A DNA stretch of 49,005 bases, from positions 1-49,005 of the forward strand of contig JAFLST010000022.1 in assembly GCA_022510815.1 (NCBI GenBank), read 5' to 3'. Below the pieces are notes generated by a model, which searched no databases, was not told the DNA's origin, and saw nothing but the letters and a program-made list of their open reading frames with translations. This document shows, one piece after another, positions 21,580 to 28,541 of this stretch; within the stretch, counting starts at the first letter, position 1; each line of letters begins with the position of its first letter. This DNA comes from Christensenellaceae bacterium. GTDB taxonomy: Bacteria; Bacillota; Clostridia; Christensenellales; Aristaeellaceae. Both the position numbers and the translations under genes were made by a program.

Positions 21580-23117
21580 GCCTGCGCCTCCTTTGTGCCG
21601 CCCGTCATGTAGTAGCTGATCTCGGTCTTGGGAATTTCACTGGGGATGAACTCGCCGGTGATCCGCCCCTCATAGATGGTCATCAGCCGGTCGGAGAGCC
21701 GGTACAGCTCGTCAAGGTCTGCGCTGACGAGCAGGATCGCGCAGCCGCTGTTCCGCTTGTCCATGATGAGCTGGTGAATGGCCTCCATCGCGCCGATGTC
21801 CACGCCGCGGGTCGGCTGGGAAATGATCAGCACGGGCGTCTCGAAAGAGAACTCCCGGGCGATGACGACCTTTTGCATATTGCCGCCGGAGAGGGAGCCA
21901 ACCGCTGTGTCAAGGCCAGCGCCGCGAATGTCGAAGCGGTCGAAGGTCTCCTGCGCCCACCGGCGGATGGGGCGCTTCTTCATATGAATGCCACCGATGG
22001 AGAAGCGAGGCTGACGCTCCTTGCCGACGATCAGGTTGTCGGTTACGTCTGCGGGGGCCGACACGCCGGTCGCCAACCTGTCTTCCGGGATGTGCGCCAC
22101 GCCCAGAGACCGCACCTGACCGGGGTTCATGCCCTTGATGGACTTGCCGCCGATGGTCACATCGCCGCCGGAAAAGCGCCGCATGCCCGTGATGGCCTCC
22201 ACCAGCTCGCTCTGACCGTTGCCCTCAATGCCCGCGATGCCGAGAATCTCGCCGCGATGCACATCCAGCGACAATCCGCGAACCACCGTCAAGCCCCGGT
22301 TGTCGGAGACCTGCAGCTTCTCCACATGGATGGCGATCTCATTGTCGCTGGTGTCCGGATCATGCCGGTCAAGCTGGCCCAGCAGAACCTCACGCCCCAC
22401 CATCATAGAGGCCAGTATGCGCTCGTTCACGTCCTTTGTTTCGCATACGCCGACCAGCCTGCCCGCGCGCATAACGCCCACCCGGTCGGAAATTGCCATA
22501 ACCTCGTAGAGCTTATGGGTAATAATGATGATGGTCATCTGCTTCTCTTTGACGATGCGCCGGATGACCGTGAACAGCTCGTCGGTTTCCTGCGGCGTGA
22601 GCACGGCGGTGGGCTCGTCAAGGATGAGCACATCCGCGCCCCGGTGGAGCGTCTTGAGAATCTCCACGCGCTGCTGAAGGCCCACGCTGATCTCGCTGAC
22701 CTTGTCGTCGGGATTGACCCGCAGGCCGTACTCCGCGACCAGATGCTCCGTGATGGCGCGCATCTTCGGGAAATCGCAGAAAAGGCCGAGCCTCTTCGGC
22801 TCCCGGCCCAGAACGATATTCTGCGCGACAGTGAAAGAGGGCACGAGCATGAAGTGCTGGTGCACCATGCCAACGCCGCGGGAGATGGCCTCGCTGGGCG
22901 AGAAATGCCGCACCTCCTGACCGCGGATGGAGACTGTGCCGGAGGTCGGGGCGTTCATGCCGTAGAGGATGTTCATCAGCGTCGACTTGCCCGCGCCGTT
23001 CTCGCCGACCAGCGCGAAGACCTCGCCGCGGCGGATGTCCAGCGACACATCGTCATTGGCGAGCACTCCGGGGAACTGCATCGAGACATGCCGGAAGGAG
23101 ACAATGGGTTCATCCAA
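21576..23117 (-). CDS. ABC transporter ATPase with two nucleotide-binding domains (YufO/NupO-like)
   Basis: The 513-residue protein carries two ATPase cassettes in tandem. The first has Walker A GENGAGKST near residue 38, signature SVGLQQRVEI and Walker B VLILDEPTAVL. The second has a degenerate Walker A region (GIEGNGQSELVEA), signature SLSGGNMQKV and VLIISQPTRGVD. This tandem layout with an altered second P-loop is normal for sugar and nucleoside importers of the BMP/RbsA type. The start is a TTG with GAGG 8 bases upstream; no other start fits the family N-terminus (EPIVSFRHVSMQFPG). A hairpin with T-run separates it from the binding-protein gene. Confidence 0.93.
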   Translation of the reverse strand: MDEPIVSFRHVSMQFPGVLANDDVSLDIRRGEVFALVGENGAGKSTLMNILYGMNAPTSGTVSIRGQEVRHFSPSEAISRGVGMVHQHFMLVPSFTVAQNIVLGREPKRLGLFCDFPKMRAITEHLVAEYGLRVNPDDKVSEISVGLQQRVEILKTLHRGADVLILDEPTAVLTPQETDELFTVIRRIVKEKQMTIIIITHKLYEVMAISDRVGVMRAGRLVGVCETKDVNERILASMMVGREVLLGQLDRHDPDTSDNEIAIHVEKLQVSDNRGLTVVRGLSLDVHRGEILGIAGIEGNGQSELVEAITGMRRFSGGDVTIGGKSIKGMNPGQVRSLGVAHIPEDRLATGVSAPADVTDNLIVGKERQPRFSIGGIHMKKRPIRRWAQETFDRFDIRGAGLDTAVGSLSGGNMQKVVIAREFSFETPVLIISQPTRGVDIGAMEAIHQLIMDKRNSGCAILLVSADLDELYRLSDRLMTIYEGRITGEFIPSEIPKTEISYYMTGGTKEAQA

Positions 23118-23146
23118 AGGAATCGCCTCGCTTGTGTGCGTGATAA

Positions 23147-23181
23147 CAAAATCGGGGCAGGGGAAGCGCTCCTCTGCCCCG
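23147..23181 (-). terminator. Partial terminator between binding-protein and ATPase genes
   Basis: CGGGGCAG (23174-23181 on the minus strand) pairs with CTGCCCCG (23153-23160), with extra inner pairs, followed by TTTTGT on the minus strand (23145-23150). Within ABC importer operons such hairpins let the binding protein be made in excess over the membrane parts. Read-through is needed for the downstream genes, so it must be leaky or only protect the 3' end. Confidence 0.7.
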
Positions 23182-23195
23182 GAGAAAGCCGGGAA

Positions 23196-24182
23196 TTAGT
23201 TCAGCGTAGAGGGAACAACGATCTCGCCGCTGAGAATCTTGTTCTTGATATCCTCAACCTCTGCCTTGAGCTCGTCGGAGACCTGCTGAGGCATGTCGTC
23301 CGTGCCGTAGGCGACGTCGATGTAGCCATTGGCCATGTCAGCCGTCCAGATCATGCCGCCTTGGAACATGCCGTCCATGTCCGCGACCACGTCGTAGAAG
23401 GACTTGTCGACGCTCTTGATCATGGAGCAGAGGATGTGCTCGGGGTCGATGAACTTCTGATCGGAGTCGACGCCGATGGCGTAATTGCCGGTTTCAGCGG
23501 CGGCAGCGAACACGCCCTCGCCCGTCTTGCCGGCCACGGCGAACACGATGTCGCAGCCCTCGTTGTACAGCGCGGTGGCGCACTCCTTGCCGTTGGCGGG
23601 GTCCTCATAGCCGTTGGCGTAGCGGCGCACAACCTCGATGTCGGGATTGCCATAGGCCGCGCCAGCTTCGTAGCCGACGATGAAGTCGTTGATGTTGTCC
23701 ACATCCTCGCCGCCGACCACGCCGACCTTGCCGGTCACGGACAGCTTCGCGGCAATGTAGCCCACAAGGAAGGAGCCCTCGCTCTGCTTGTAGATGATGG
23801 ACATGAGGTTTTCGCCCACGCCGTCAAGGCCGTTGTCGATGAAGATGAACTTGTTCTCGGGGAAATCCGGCACGACGGCGGTCAGCGGATCCCAGAACTG
23901 CCAGCCCACGGCCACCACGATATCGTAGTCCTCGGCGGCGGTGATGAGGCTCATCTCATAGAGAGACGCGTCCTCCTTGCACTCGATGATGGTCGTCCGG
24001 CTGGCGATGCCGTCCGCCTCGAGCTTCTGACGGCCCGTGTCAGAGGAATCATAGAAGCCCTGATCGCCCAGCGTGCCCGCGACGACGACCGCCACAGAAG
24101 GCGCTTCGGCCTCCTCGGCCATAGCGGGGACAAGGGAAAGAACCATGAGCATGACCAACAGCAGAGCCGTGATCTTCTTCAT
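23196..24182 (-). CDS. BMP-family substrate-binding protein of the nucleoside ABC importer
   Basis: The 328-residue protein has the BMP (basic membrane protein/Med) fold: VAVVVAGTLGDQGFYDSSD near residue 32, FIFIDNGLDG, GFLVGY-like SEGSFLVGYIAAKL, KVGVVGGEDVDNINDF, and CDIVFAVAGKTGEGVFAAA. It captures the nucleoside or related ligand outside the cell. The signal peptide (LLLVMLMVLSLVPAMAEE) ends in AMA without a Cys, so no lipobox is present; Gram-positive binding proteins are usually lipoproteins, so anchoring is unclear. ATG 24182 follows GGAGG. It is the first gene of the operon. Confidence 0.92.
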   Translation of the reverse strand: MKKITALLLVMLMVLSLVPAMAEEAEAPSVAVVVAGTLGDQGFYDSSDTGRQKLEADGIASRTTIIECKEDASLYEMSLITAAEDYDIVVAVGWQFWDPLTAVVPDFPENKFIFIDNGLDGVGENLMSIIYKQSEGSFLVGYIAAKLSVTGKVGVVGGEDVDNINDFIVGYEAGAAYGNPDIEVVRRYANGYEDPANGKECATALYNEGCDIVFAVAGKTGEGVFAAAAETGNYAIGVDSDQKFIDPEHILCSMIKSVDKSFYDVVADMDGMFQGGMIWTADMANGYIDVAYGTDDMPQQVSDELKAEVEDIKNKILSGEIVVPSTLN

Positions 24183-24245
24183 CAGGGGGTACCTCCTTCA
24201 AACGTCGTGCGGATCATTCCGCTCTTTGTAGTATACATTCTTGAC

Positions 24246-24290
24246 CCGGCAGAAAAATTCCTGCCGGCGACATGGCGCTTGCAGGAATTT
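24246..24290. promoter_or_regulatory. Overlapping inverted repeats between divergent genes
   Basis: CCGGCAG (24246-24252) and CTGCCGG (24261-24267) form a 7-base stem. The right arm region also belongs to a second, exclusive pairing: AAATTCCTGC (24255-24264) with GCAGGAATTT (24281-24290), ten perfect bases with a 16-base centre. They sit between the divergent BMP-importer and azoreductase-like genes and could be operators or alternative RNA folds. Confidence 0.45.
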
Positions 24291-24336
24291 CATGCGCTTT
24301 TCTTGTATGATTGGACATAGAAGGAGATGATTCGTC

Positions 24337-24951
24337 ATGAAGCTGCTCTATGTGGACGCCTGCGTCCGGGGTGAGGCGTCCCGCACGAAGCGCCTTGCCA
24401 GTGTATTTCTTGAGGAATGCGGGAGGCTGATGCCGGGCCTGTCTGTGATCACGCAGCGGCTGGGCGATATGAGCCTGCGGCCCATTGACGCGGATACCCT
24501 CGCCATGAAGGAGGCGCTCTGCGACAGGCGCGCATGGGACGATCCTTTCCTGCAACCGGCGGTTGATTTCCAGTCTGCGGACGCAGTGGTCGTCGCGGCG
24601 CCTTACTGGGACCTGTCCTTTCCTTCGCAGCTCAAGGTCTGGGTAGAGAACGTCTATGTCCGCAACCTGACCTTCCGCTATGAGAACGACCGCTGCATCG
24701 GTCTGTGCCGGGGCAAGGAAAGCGTCTACCTGACGACGGCGGGCAGTCCCATCGGCGATCATGACTGGGGCACGGGCTACATGAAGGCGGTGCTGACCAC
24801 CTTGGGTATCCCGGGCTTCACGGCGGTGAAGGCGGAGGCGCTCGACCTTGAGGGCCGGGATGTGGAGGCCATCATGGCGGAGGCGGAGCAGCGGGCCCTC
24901 CAAGCAGCCCGGGAGCTGGCTCTGCGGCTCACCGGCGGGGCATCGCTTTGA
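24337..24951 (+). CDS. FMN-dependent NADH-azoreductase-like flavoprotein
   Basis: The 204-residue protein has a flavodoxin-like fold of the NAD(P)H quinone reductase/azoreductase type. The N-terminal FMN phosphate loop is in YVDACVRGEASRTKRLA (residues 5-21), the family motif APYWDLSFPSQLKVWVENV is near residue 88 and the flavin-contact loop TTAGSPIGDHDWGTGYMK near 133. Such enzymes reduce quinones, azo or nitro compounds using NADH and FMN. ATG 24337 has AAGGAG 10 bases upstream. Its last 23 bases overlap the convergent membrane-protein gene. No promoter with good boxes is visible, only the inverted repeats upstream. Confidence 0.88.
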   Translation: MKLLYVDACVRGEASRTKRLASVFLEECGRLMPGLSVITQRLGDMSLRPIDADTLAMKEALCDRRAWDDPFLQPAVDFQSADAVVVAAPYWDLSFPSQLKVWVENVYVRNLTFRYENDRCIGLCRGKESVYLTTAGSPIGDHDWGTGYMKAVLTTLGIPGFTAVKAEALDLEGRDVEAIMAEAEQRALQAARELALRLTGGASL

Positions 24952-25267
24952 GCAGCGCGGCGCTCAGGCCGCACCAGAGCAGCGTATAGGGCAGGCATAT
25001 CTGTCCGCGCCAGTTCAGCGGCACGCGTCGGTAGTCCCACACCCGATAGTTCCTGTTCCAGACCCGACCGCAGGCATATTCGATGGCCGTGATGCCTGTG
25101 CCGCACAGCACCGCCTGCGTCGCACGGCGCAGGGATGTGCGCCGGAGCCTGCGGATCAGCAGCGTCGACAGACCGCCGGCCAGCGCCATGGAGTAATGTG
25201 TACGGCGGCGCGTTGCCAGCTCCAGAAGGGGATAGCCAATGGCTCCCAGCGCGAAAGTACCGAGCAT
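24929..25267 (-). CDS. Small CmpB-type membrane protein (putative ABC permease family)
   Basis: The 112-residue protein has about four hydrophobic segments and the conserved C-terminal block of the clostridial 'putative ABC transporter permease' (CmpB) family: GRVWNRNYRVWDYRRVPLNW followed by GQICLPYTLLW. The family name reflects an old annotation; the biochemical role is unknown. ATG 25267 is chosen because AGAGGTGA is 6-8 bases upstream; a more distal ATG at 25291 lacks a ribosome site. It overlaps the azoreductase-like gene tail to tail by 23 bases, so antisense interference is possible. Confidence 0.75.
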   Translation of the reverse strand: MLGTFALGAIGYPLLELATRRRTHYSMALAGGLSTLLIRRLRRTSLRRATQAVLCGTGITAIEYACGRVWNRNYRVWDYRRVPLNWRGQICLPYTLLWCGLSAALLKAMPRR

Positions 25268-25309
25268 GTTTGTCACCTCTGCGCTTAGCATGCGCAGAGC
25301 ACGGCAAAA

Positions 25310-26263
25310 TCAATCGGGAACATTAACCATGCGGAAATCATCGGAGATCAGCCTCTTTCCCTCCGCAAAGGGAACGAAAGTCTGCCTGCTCCAGCGGTTC
25401 AGATTGTTGATGAAGTCCTCCTGATGGGCCTTGGCGTTCAAATGCAGGGCAATGTACAGCAGGACATTGAGCGCAAAGCACGCGTCCAGCAGGGGGAAGT
25501 CGATTTCTCCGCCCTCCGAACGGTATCCTTCCGCGACGCGCTTCCGGGCCTCGATGCCGTTGACGGAGCCATACAGCGTGCTGATGTCCAGCATGGGATG
25601 CCCAACGCCCATCAGGGAGAAGTCGATCGGTACAAGTCCCGCGTCCGTGACCAGCATGTTGCTGGACGACAGATCGGCATGCACCATGATGTGCCTGCTG
25701 CCGTCCAGCTTGCTTTCCATGACGCGGCAGGCGTCTTGCAAAACAGCCGAGTGCTCCGCTGACAGCAGGCTTTCCTGCCGGGCTGTTGTAAGCCAGTCCT
25801 GCAGGCGGCGGCACAGGGAAGCGTCGTACCGCAGCACATGTTCCGCATGAAAGCCAACTGCCGCCTTGTGCATCCGGGCTGTCACCGCCCCGGCGCGGAA
25901 GTAAATGTCATGGGCGACGTCCTCCTCGCCGGGCGTGTGTCCCGGAAGCCACCGGAGCAGCGTTGCGCAGATGCCGCCGGGAAGCATCGTCAGACAGTCG
26001 CCGCGCAGGTTGACAACCGGGGTCTGCACGGGCAGACCATTGGCTGCAAGATGGGACAGGAAGGCCAGCTCCGTCCGGCGCAGGGCTGTGCGATCGAGGC
26101 CGTCAAAAAGCGCGTCCGTGCTGAACCCCTCCGCGTGGCGATGGATTCGCAGCAGATATTTGTCTTCGACGTTGATGGTCATGTTCTCGTTGTGCCGGAT
26201 CAGCGTCCATGAGGCATTGTCAAGACCATACTGCGCCAGCGCGGCTTTGACCAGCTCCTCCAT
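25310..26263 (-). CDS. APH/choline-kinase-type phosphotransferase
   Basis: The 317-residue protein has the aminoglycoside phosphotransferase/small-molecule kinase fold. It has a nucleotide-binding N-lobe (TLIRHNENMTINV then KYLLRIHRH), the catalytic loop IMVHADLSSSNML near residue 194 with Asp and Asn in the Brenner-type positions, and VPIDFSLMGVGHPMLDIS as the metal-binding DFG equivalent. Family members phosphorylate antibiotics, homoserine, choline, fructosamine or other small hydroxyl compounds. Nothing in the sequence or neighbours identifies the substrate, so resistance should not be assumed. ATG 26263 follows AAAGGAG. It lies after a terminator-like hairpin downstream of hflC. Confidence 0.85.
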   Translation of the reverse strand: MEELVKAALAQYGLDNASWTLIRHNENMTINVEDKYLLRIHRHAEGFSTDALFDGLDRTALRRTELAFLSHLAANGLPVQTPVVNLRGDCLTMLPGGICATLLRWLPGHTPGEEDVAHDIYFRAGAVTARMHKAAVGFHAEHVLRYDASLCRRLQDWLTTARQESLLSAEHSAVLQDACRVMESKLDGSRHIMVHADLSSSNMLVTDAGLVPIDFSLMGVGHPMLDISTLYGSVNGIEARKRVAEGYRSEGGEIDFPLLDACFALNVLLYIALHLNAKAHQEDFINNLNRWSRQTFVPFAEGKRLISDDFRMVNVPD

Positions 26264-26286
26264 GCAAAATCAGCTCCTTTCACACA

Positions 26287-26316
26287 AGGCGAGCAACCGG
26301 AGTCGGCTGCTCGCCT
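26287..26316 (-). terminator. Hairpin between hflC and the kinase gene
   Basis: AGGCGAGCA (26287-26295) pairs perfectly with TGCTCGCCT (26308-26316), and CC/GG extends the inner stem. On the minus strand it is followed by TGTGTG rather than a T-run. It is probably a weak terminator at the end of hflKC. Confidence 0.55.
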
Positions 26317-26335
26317 CGCTTTGTCTGTTCGGATA

Positions 26336-27364
26336 TTACGGGTTTGTGATGAACTTCATCAGGTCAGCAAAGAGAGGATTGTTCTGGTCGAGCACCAGCG
26401 TCGCGTCCTCGTCGATGGCCTTTTCGAGGGCCTGCAGCGCGCGCCAGTAGGCGTAGAAATCAGGATCAGCAGCGTAGGACTGGGCGTAGATGTCAGCGGC
26501 CTCCGCGTCGGCTTCCGCCCGGATCACACCAGCCTCGCTGATGGCGGCGGCTTCAATCTGCCGGGCTTCCAGATCGGCGGCGGCGACGGCCTTGTTGTAC
26601 TCCTCGTTGCCCTCGCTGCGGAGCTGCTGAGCCATCTTGGCGCGGTCGGCCTGCATGCGGGCGTAAGTGGATTCCACGTTCGCCGTGGGCAGGGTGGTGC
26701 GGTGAATCTGGATATCCTTGACCTCGATGCCGCGCACGCACATGTCCTTGTTGATGGTGGTCAGGCCTGCCTGCAGCGCCGCGTTGAGCGCGTCCTTGTT
26801 GCTGATGAAATTGTCCGCCAGCATGCGGTTGATGGCCTGCACAATGACCGGGTGGATGATGTTGTCAAGCTGATTCTCGGCAGCGGTCATGCTGCCCAGC
26901 TTGAGAGAAAACAGCGCCGGATCGGTGATATGCCACTGGGCGAAGGTGGTGATGTAGTACTGCTTCTTCTCGGCGGTGTTGACGACCTCGCTGCTGGAGA
27001 CGTAGGTGTACAGCCGCCCGGAATAGGTCTCCACCTTATCGACGAAGGGCACCTTGAAATGGATGCCGCTGCCGTAGCTGATGCGGACATTGCCGGACAG
27101 GGTGACTTCGTCCTCCAGCAGGTTGGCGTAAGTGGTATGGAAGTTGTTGCCGGTGTTGAGGATGAGCCGCCGGATGACGCCGAAGCGGCTGACCGACGCC
27201 TGCTCAGACTCGCCGACAATGAAGATGCTCTCGGACAGCAGGATCAGCAGTGCGATAACGGCGACGGCGAGGACGACGGTCTTCCCGCCGTGGTTGCGCA
27301 GGAACTTGCGGGTCTGCGCTTCGCGGTAGTTGATGGGGCGCTCGTTGGTGTTCATGTTCTCCAT
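26336..27364 (-). CDS. hflC: HflC-like SPFH/prohibitin membrane protein
   Basis: The 342-residue protein has an N-terminal transmembrane helix (TVVLAVAVIALLILLSE) followed by the SPFH domain: FIVGESEQASVSRFG, IHFKVPFVDKVETY, RLYTYVSSSEVV and AQWHITDPALF. A long helical region ARMQADRAKMAQQLRSEGNE leads to a DPDFYAYWRALQALEKAI stretch typical of HflC. With HflK it forms a cage on the membrane that modulates FtsH-type proteases. ATG 27364 shares one base with the hflK stop (TGATG) and has GGAGGTGA 9 bases before it. No ftsH is nearby. Confidence 0.88.
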   Translation of the reverse strand: MENMNTNERPINYREAQTRKFLRNHGGKTVVLAVAVIALLILLSESIFIVGESEQASVSRFGVIRRLILNTGNNFHTTYANLLEDEVTLSGNVRISYGSGIHFKVPFVDKVETYSGRLYTYVSSSEVVNTAEKKQYYITTFAQWHITDPALFSLKLGSMTAAENQLDNIIHPVIVQAINRMLADNFISNKDALNAALQAGLTTINKDMCVRGIEVKDIQIHRTTLPTANVESTYARMQADRAKMAQQLRSEGNEEYNKAVAAADLEARQIEAAAISEAGVIRAEADAEAADIYAQSYAADPDFYAYWRALQALEKAIDEDATLVLDQNNPLFADLMKFITNP

Positions 27365-28329
27365 CACTCGTCACCTCCCAAGACAGCGGCGGCTTCGGCG
27401 TTTGTGGCCGGTCCGTCGTTCAGATTCAGCAGGCGGGTGGTGTCGCCGTCGACGATGTAGAGCCTGCCGGAGGAGGACAGCACGTTCTCGAGGGTCTCGA
27501 TGAGGAGCCTCGTGCGCATGATCTCCGGCGCGGTCTGATACTTCTCGTAGATGGCGTTGAAGGCAGCCACGTCCGCCTGCGCCGCGGCGATGGTCTCCGC
27601 TTTATAGGCCTCAGCCTTGGCGGTCAGCTCATAGGCGTTCGCCCGGGCGATGGGCAGGACCTCGTTCTTGTAGCGCTCTGCCTCGTCGAGCCGGCGGGTG
27701 CGCTCGTTGTTGGCGTTGTTCACGTCCTCATAAGCGCCGGCGACCTCGGCGGGCACAGTGATGTTCTGGATGCGTACGTCGTTGATCTTCACGCCCATCT
27801 CATAGCTGTCGATCAGCGCCTGGAAATCCGGCAGCACCTCGCGCTCGATCTCTTCCTTGTTCAGCAGCGCGTCGTCAAGGGAGCGGTTCTGGATGTTACG
27901 GCGGATGACAGCCTCAAAGGCGAGCTGCAGGGTGCCCTTTGGGTCGTCCACGTCAAAGGTGTACTGCGCCACGTCGCGGATGGTGTATTGGTAGATGGCC
28001 TCCAGCGACACGATGCTGTTGTCGTTGGTCAGCATCACGCCCTCGTCGGTCTCGTCAGCATAGCTCGCGGCCCGGCCAACGCCGCCCTGATGGGTCGTGC
28101 GGAAGCCGTACTCCATGGTGTGGATGGTCGTCACAGACTCGCTGATGACGCTCTGCGCAATGGGCACATGCCAGTACAGGCCGGGGCCTTTGACGTCCGT
28201 GATGCGCCCGAAGGTCAGCACCAGCGCCTCCTCGCCCTGACCGACGCGGTAGAAGCCGCTCCAGACGATCAGCACGGCCAGCGCCGCGCAGACGATCAAG
28301 GCGACGGCTTTTTTGCCAAGCTTCTTCAT
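27364..28329 (-). CDS. hflK: HflK-like SPFH/prohibitin membrane protein
   Basis: The 321-residue protein has an N-terminal helix (AVALIVCAALAVLIVWSGF) and SPFH domain with YRVGQGEEALVLTFGRITD, KGPGLYWHVPIAQSV, an AIYQYTIRDVAQYTFDVDD strand-helix and NRSLDDALLNKEEIEREVLP. A coiled helical segment rich in Ala and Glu follows, ending YIVDGDTTRLLNL. It lacks the Gly-rich N-terminal extension of proteobacterial HflK. ATG 28329 follows AAAGGAGATT; an earlier in-frame start lies in the divergent promoter region. First gene of the hflKC pair. Confidence 0.86.
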   Translation of the reverse strand: MKKLGKKAVALIVCAALAVLIVWSGFYRVGQGEEALVLTFGRITDVKGPGLYWHVPIAQSVISESVTTIHTMEYGFRTTHQGGVGRAASYADETDEGVMLTNDNSIVSLEAIYQYTIRDVAQYTFDVDDPKGTLQLAFEAVIRRNIQNRSLDDALLNKEEIEREVLPDFQALIDSYEMGVKINDVRIQNITVPAEVAGAYEDVNNANNERTRRLDEAERYKNEVLPIARANAYELTAKAEAYKAETIAAAQADVAAFNAIYEKYQTAPEIMRTRLLIETLENVLSSSGRLYIVDGDTTRLLNLNDGPATNAEAAAVLGGDE

Positions 28330-28467
28330 GAGGGAATCTCCTTTCATTTCCTGATGGGATAAGCATAGCATAACCGCCTCATTTCGTAAAGGGGAGCGGT
28401 ACCAAAGCATCGCCTGACTGTCCCAAATGTCGCCGGAGAAAATTTTCCCTTAACCGGGGCAAGCAGG

Positions 28468-28501
28468 TTGACCTTGACGGATAAAAATGATACATTATAA
28501 G
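28468..28501 (+). promoter_or_regulatory. Sigma-A promoter for the radical SAM operon (two registers)
   Basis: Two -35 hexamers lie in tandem, TTGACC (28468-28473) and TTGACG (28474-28479). The first pairs with TACATT (28491-28496) at 17 bases, the second with TATAAG (28496-28501) at 16 bases. Either would start transcription 40-50 bases before the TTG start at 28542. Confidence 0.65.
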
Positions 28502-28541
28502 TTGCGATAACAGGCACATCCTGTCGCAAGGAGGAACCGAA

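Noticed and set aside
24230-24258. Sigma-A promoter for the BMP binding-protein gene using TATACT (24230-24235)
   Set aside because: The -10 hexamer is good but no acceptable -35 lies at 16-18 bases and the extended -10 motif is absent.
21774-24320. An 848-codon open frame on the plus strand, antisense to the ABC ATPase and binding-protein genes
   Set aside because: It lies wholly opposite well-identified genes, has a His/Ala/Asp-rich composition typical of antisense frames in GC-rich DNA, and shows no domain or ribosome site.
25310-26263. Aminoglycoside resistance gene
   Set aside because: Only the general kinase fold is visible. No motif specific to a resistance enzyme and no mobile context, so a named resistance call is not supported.
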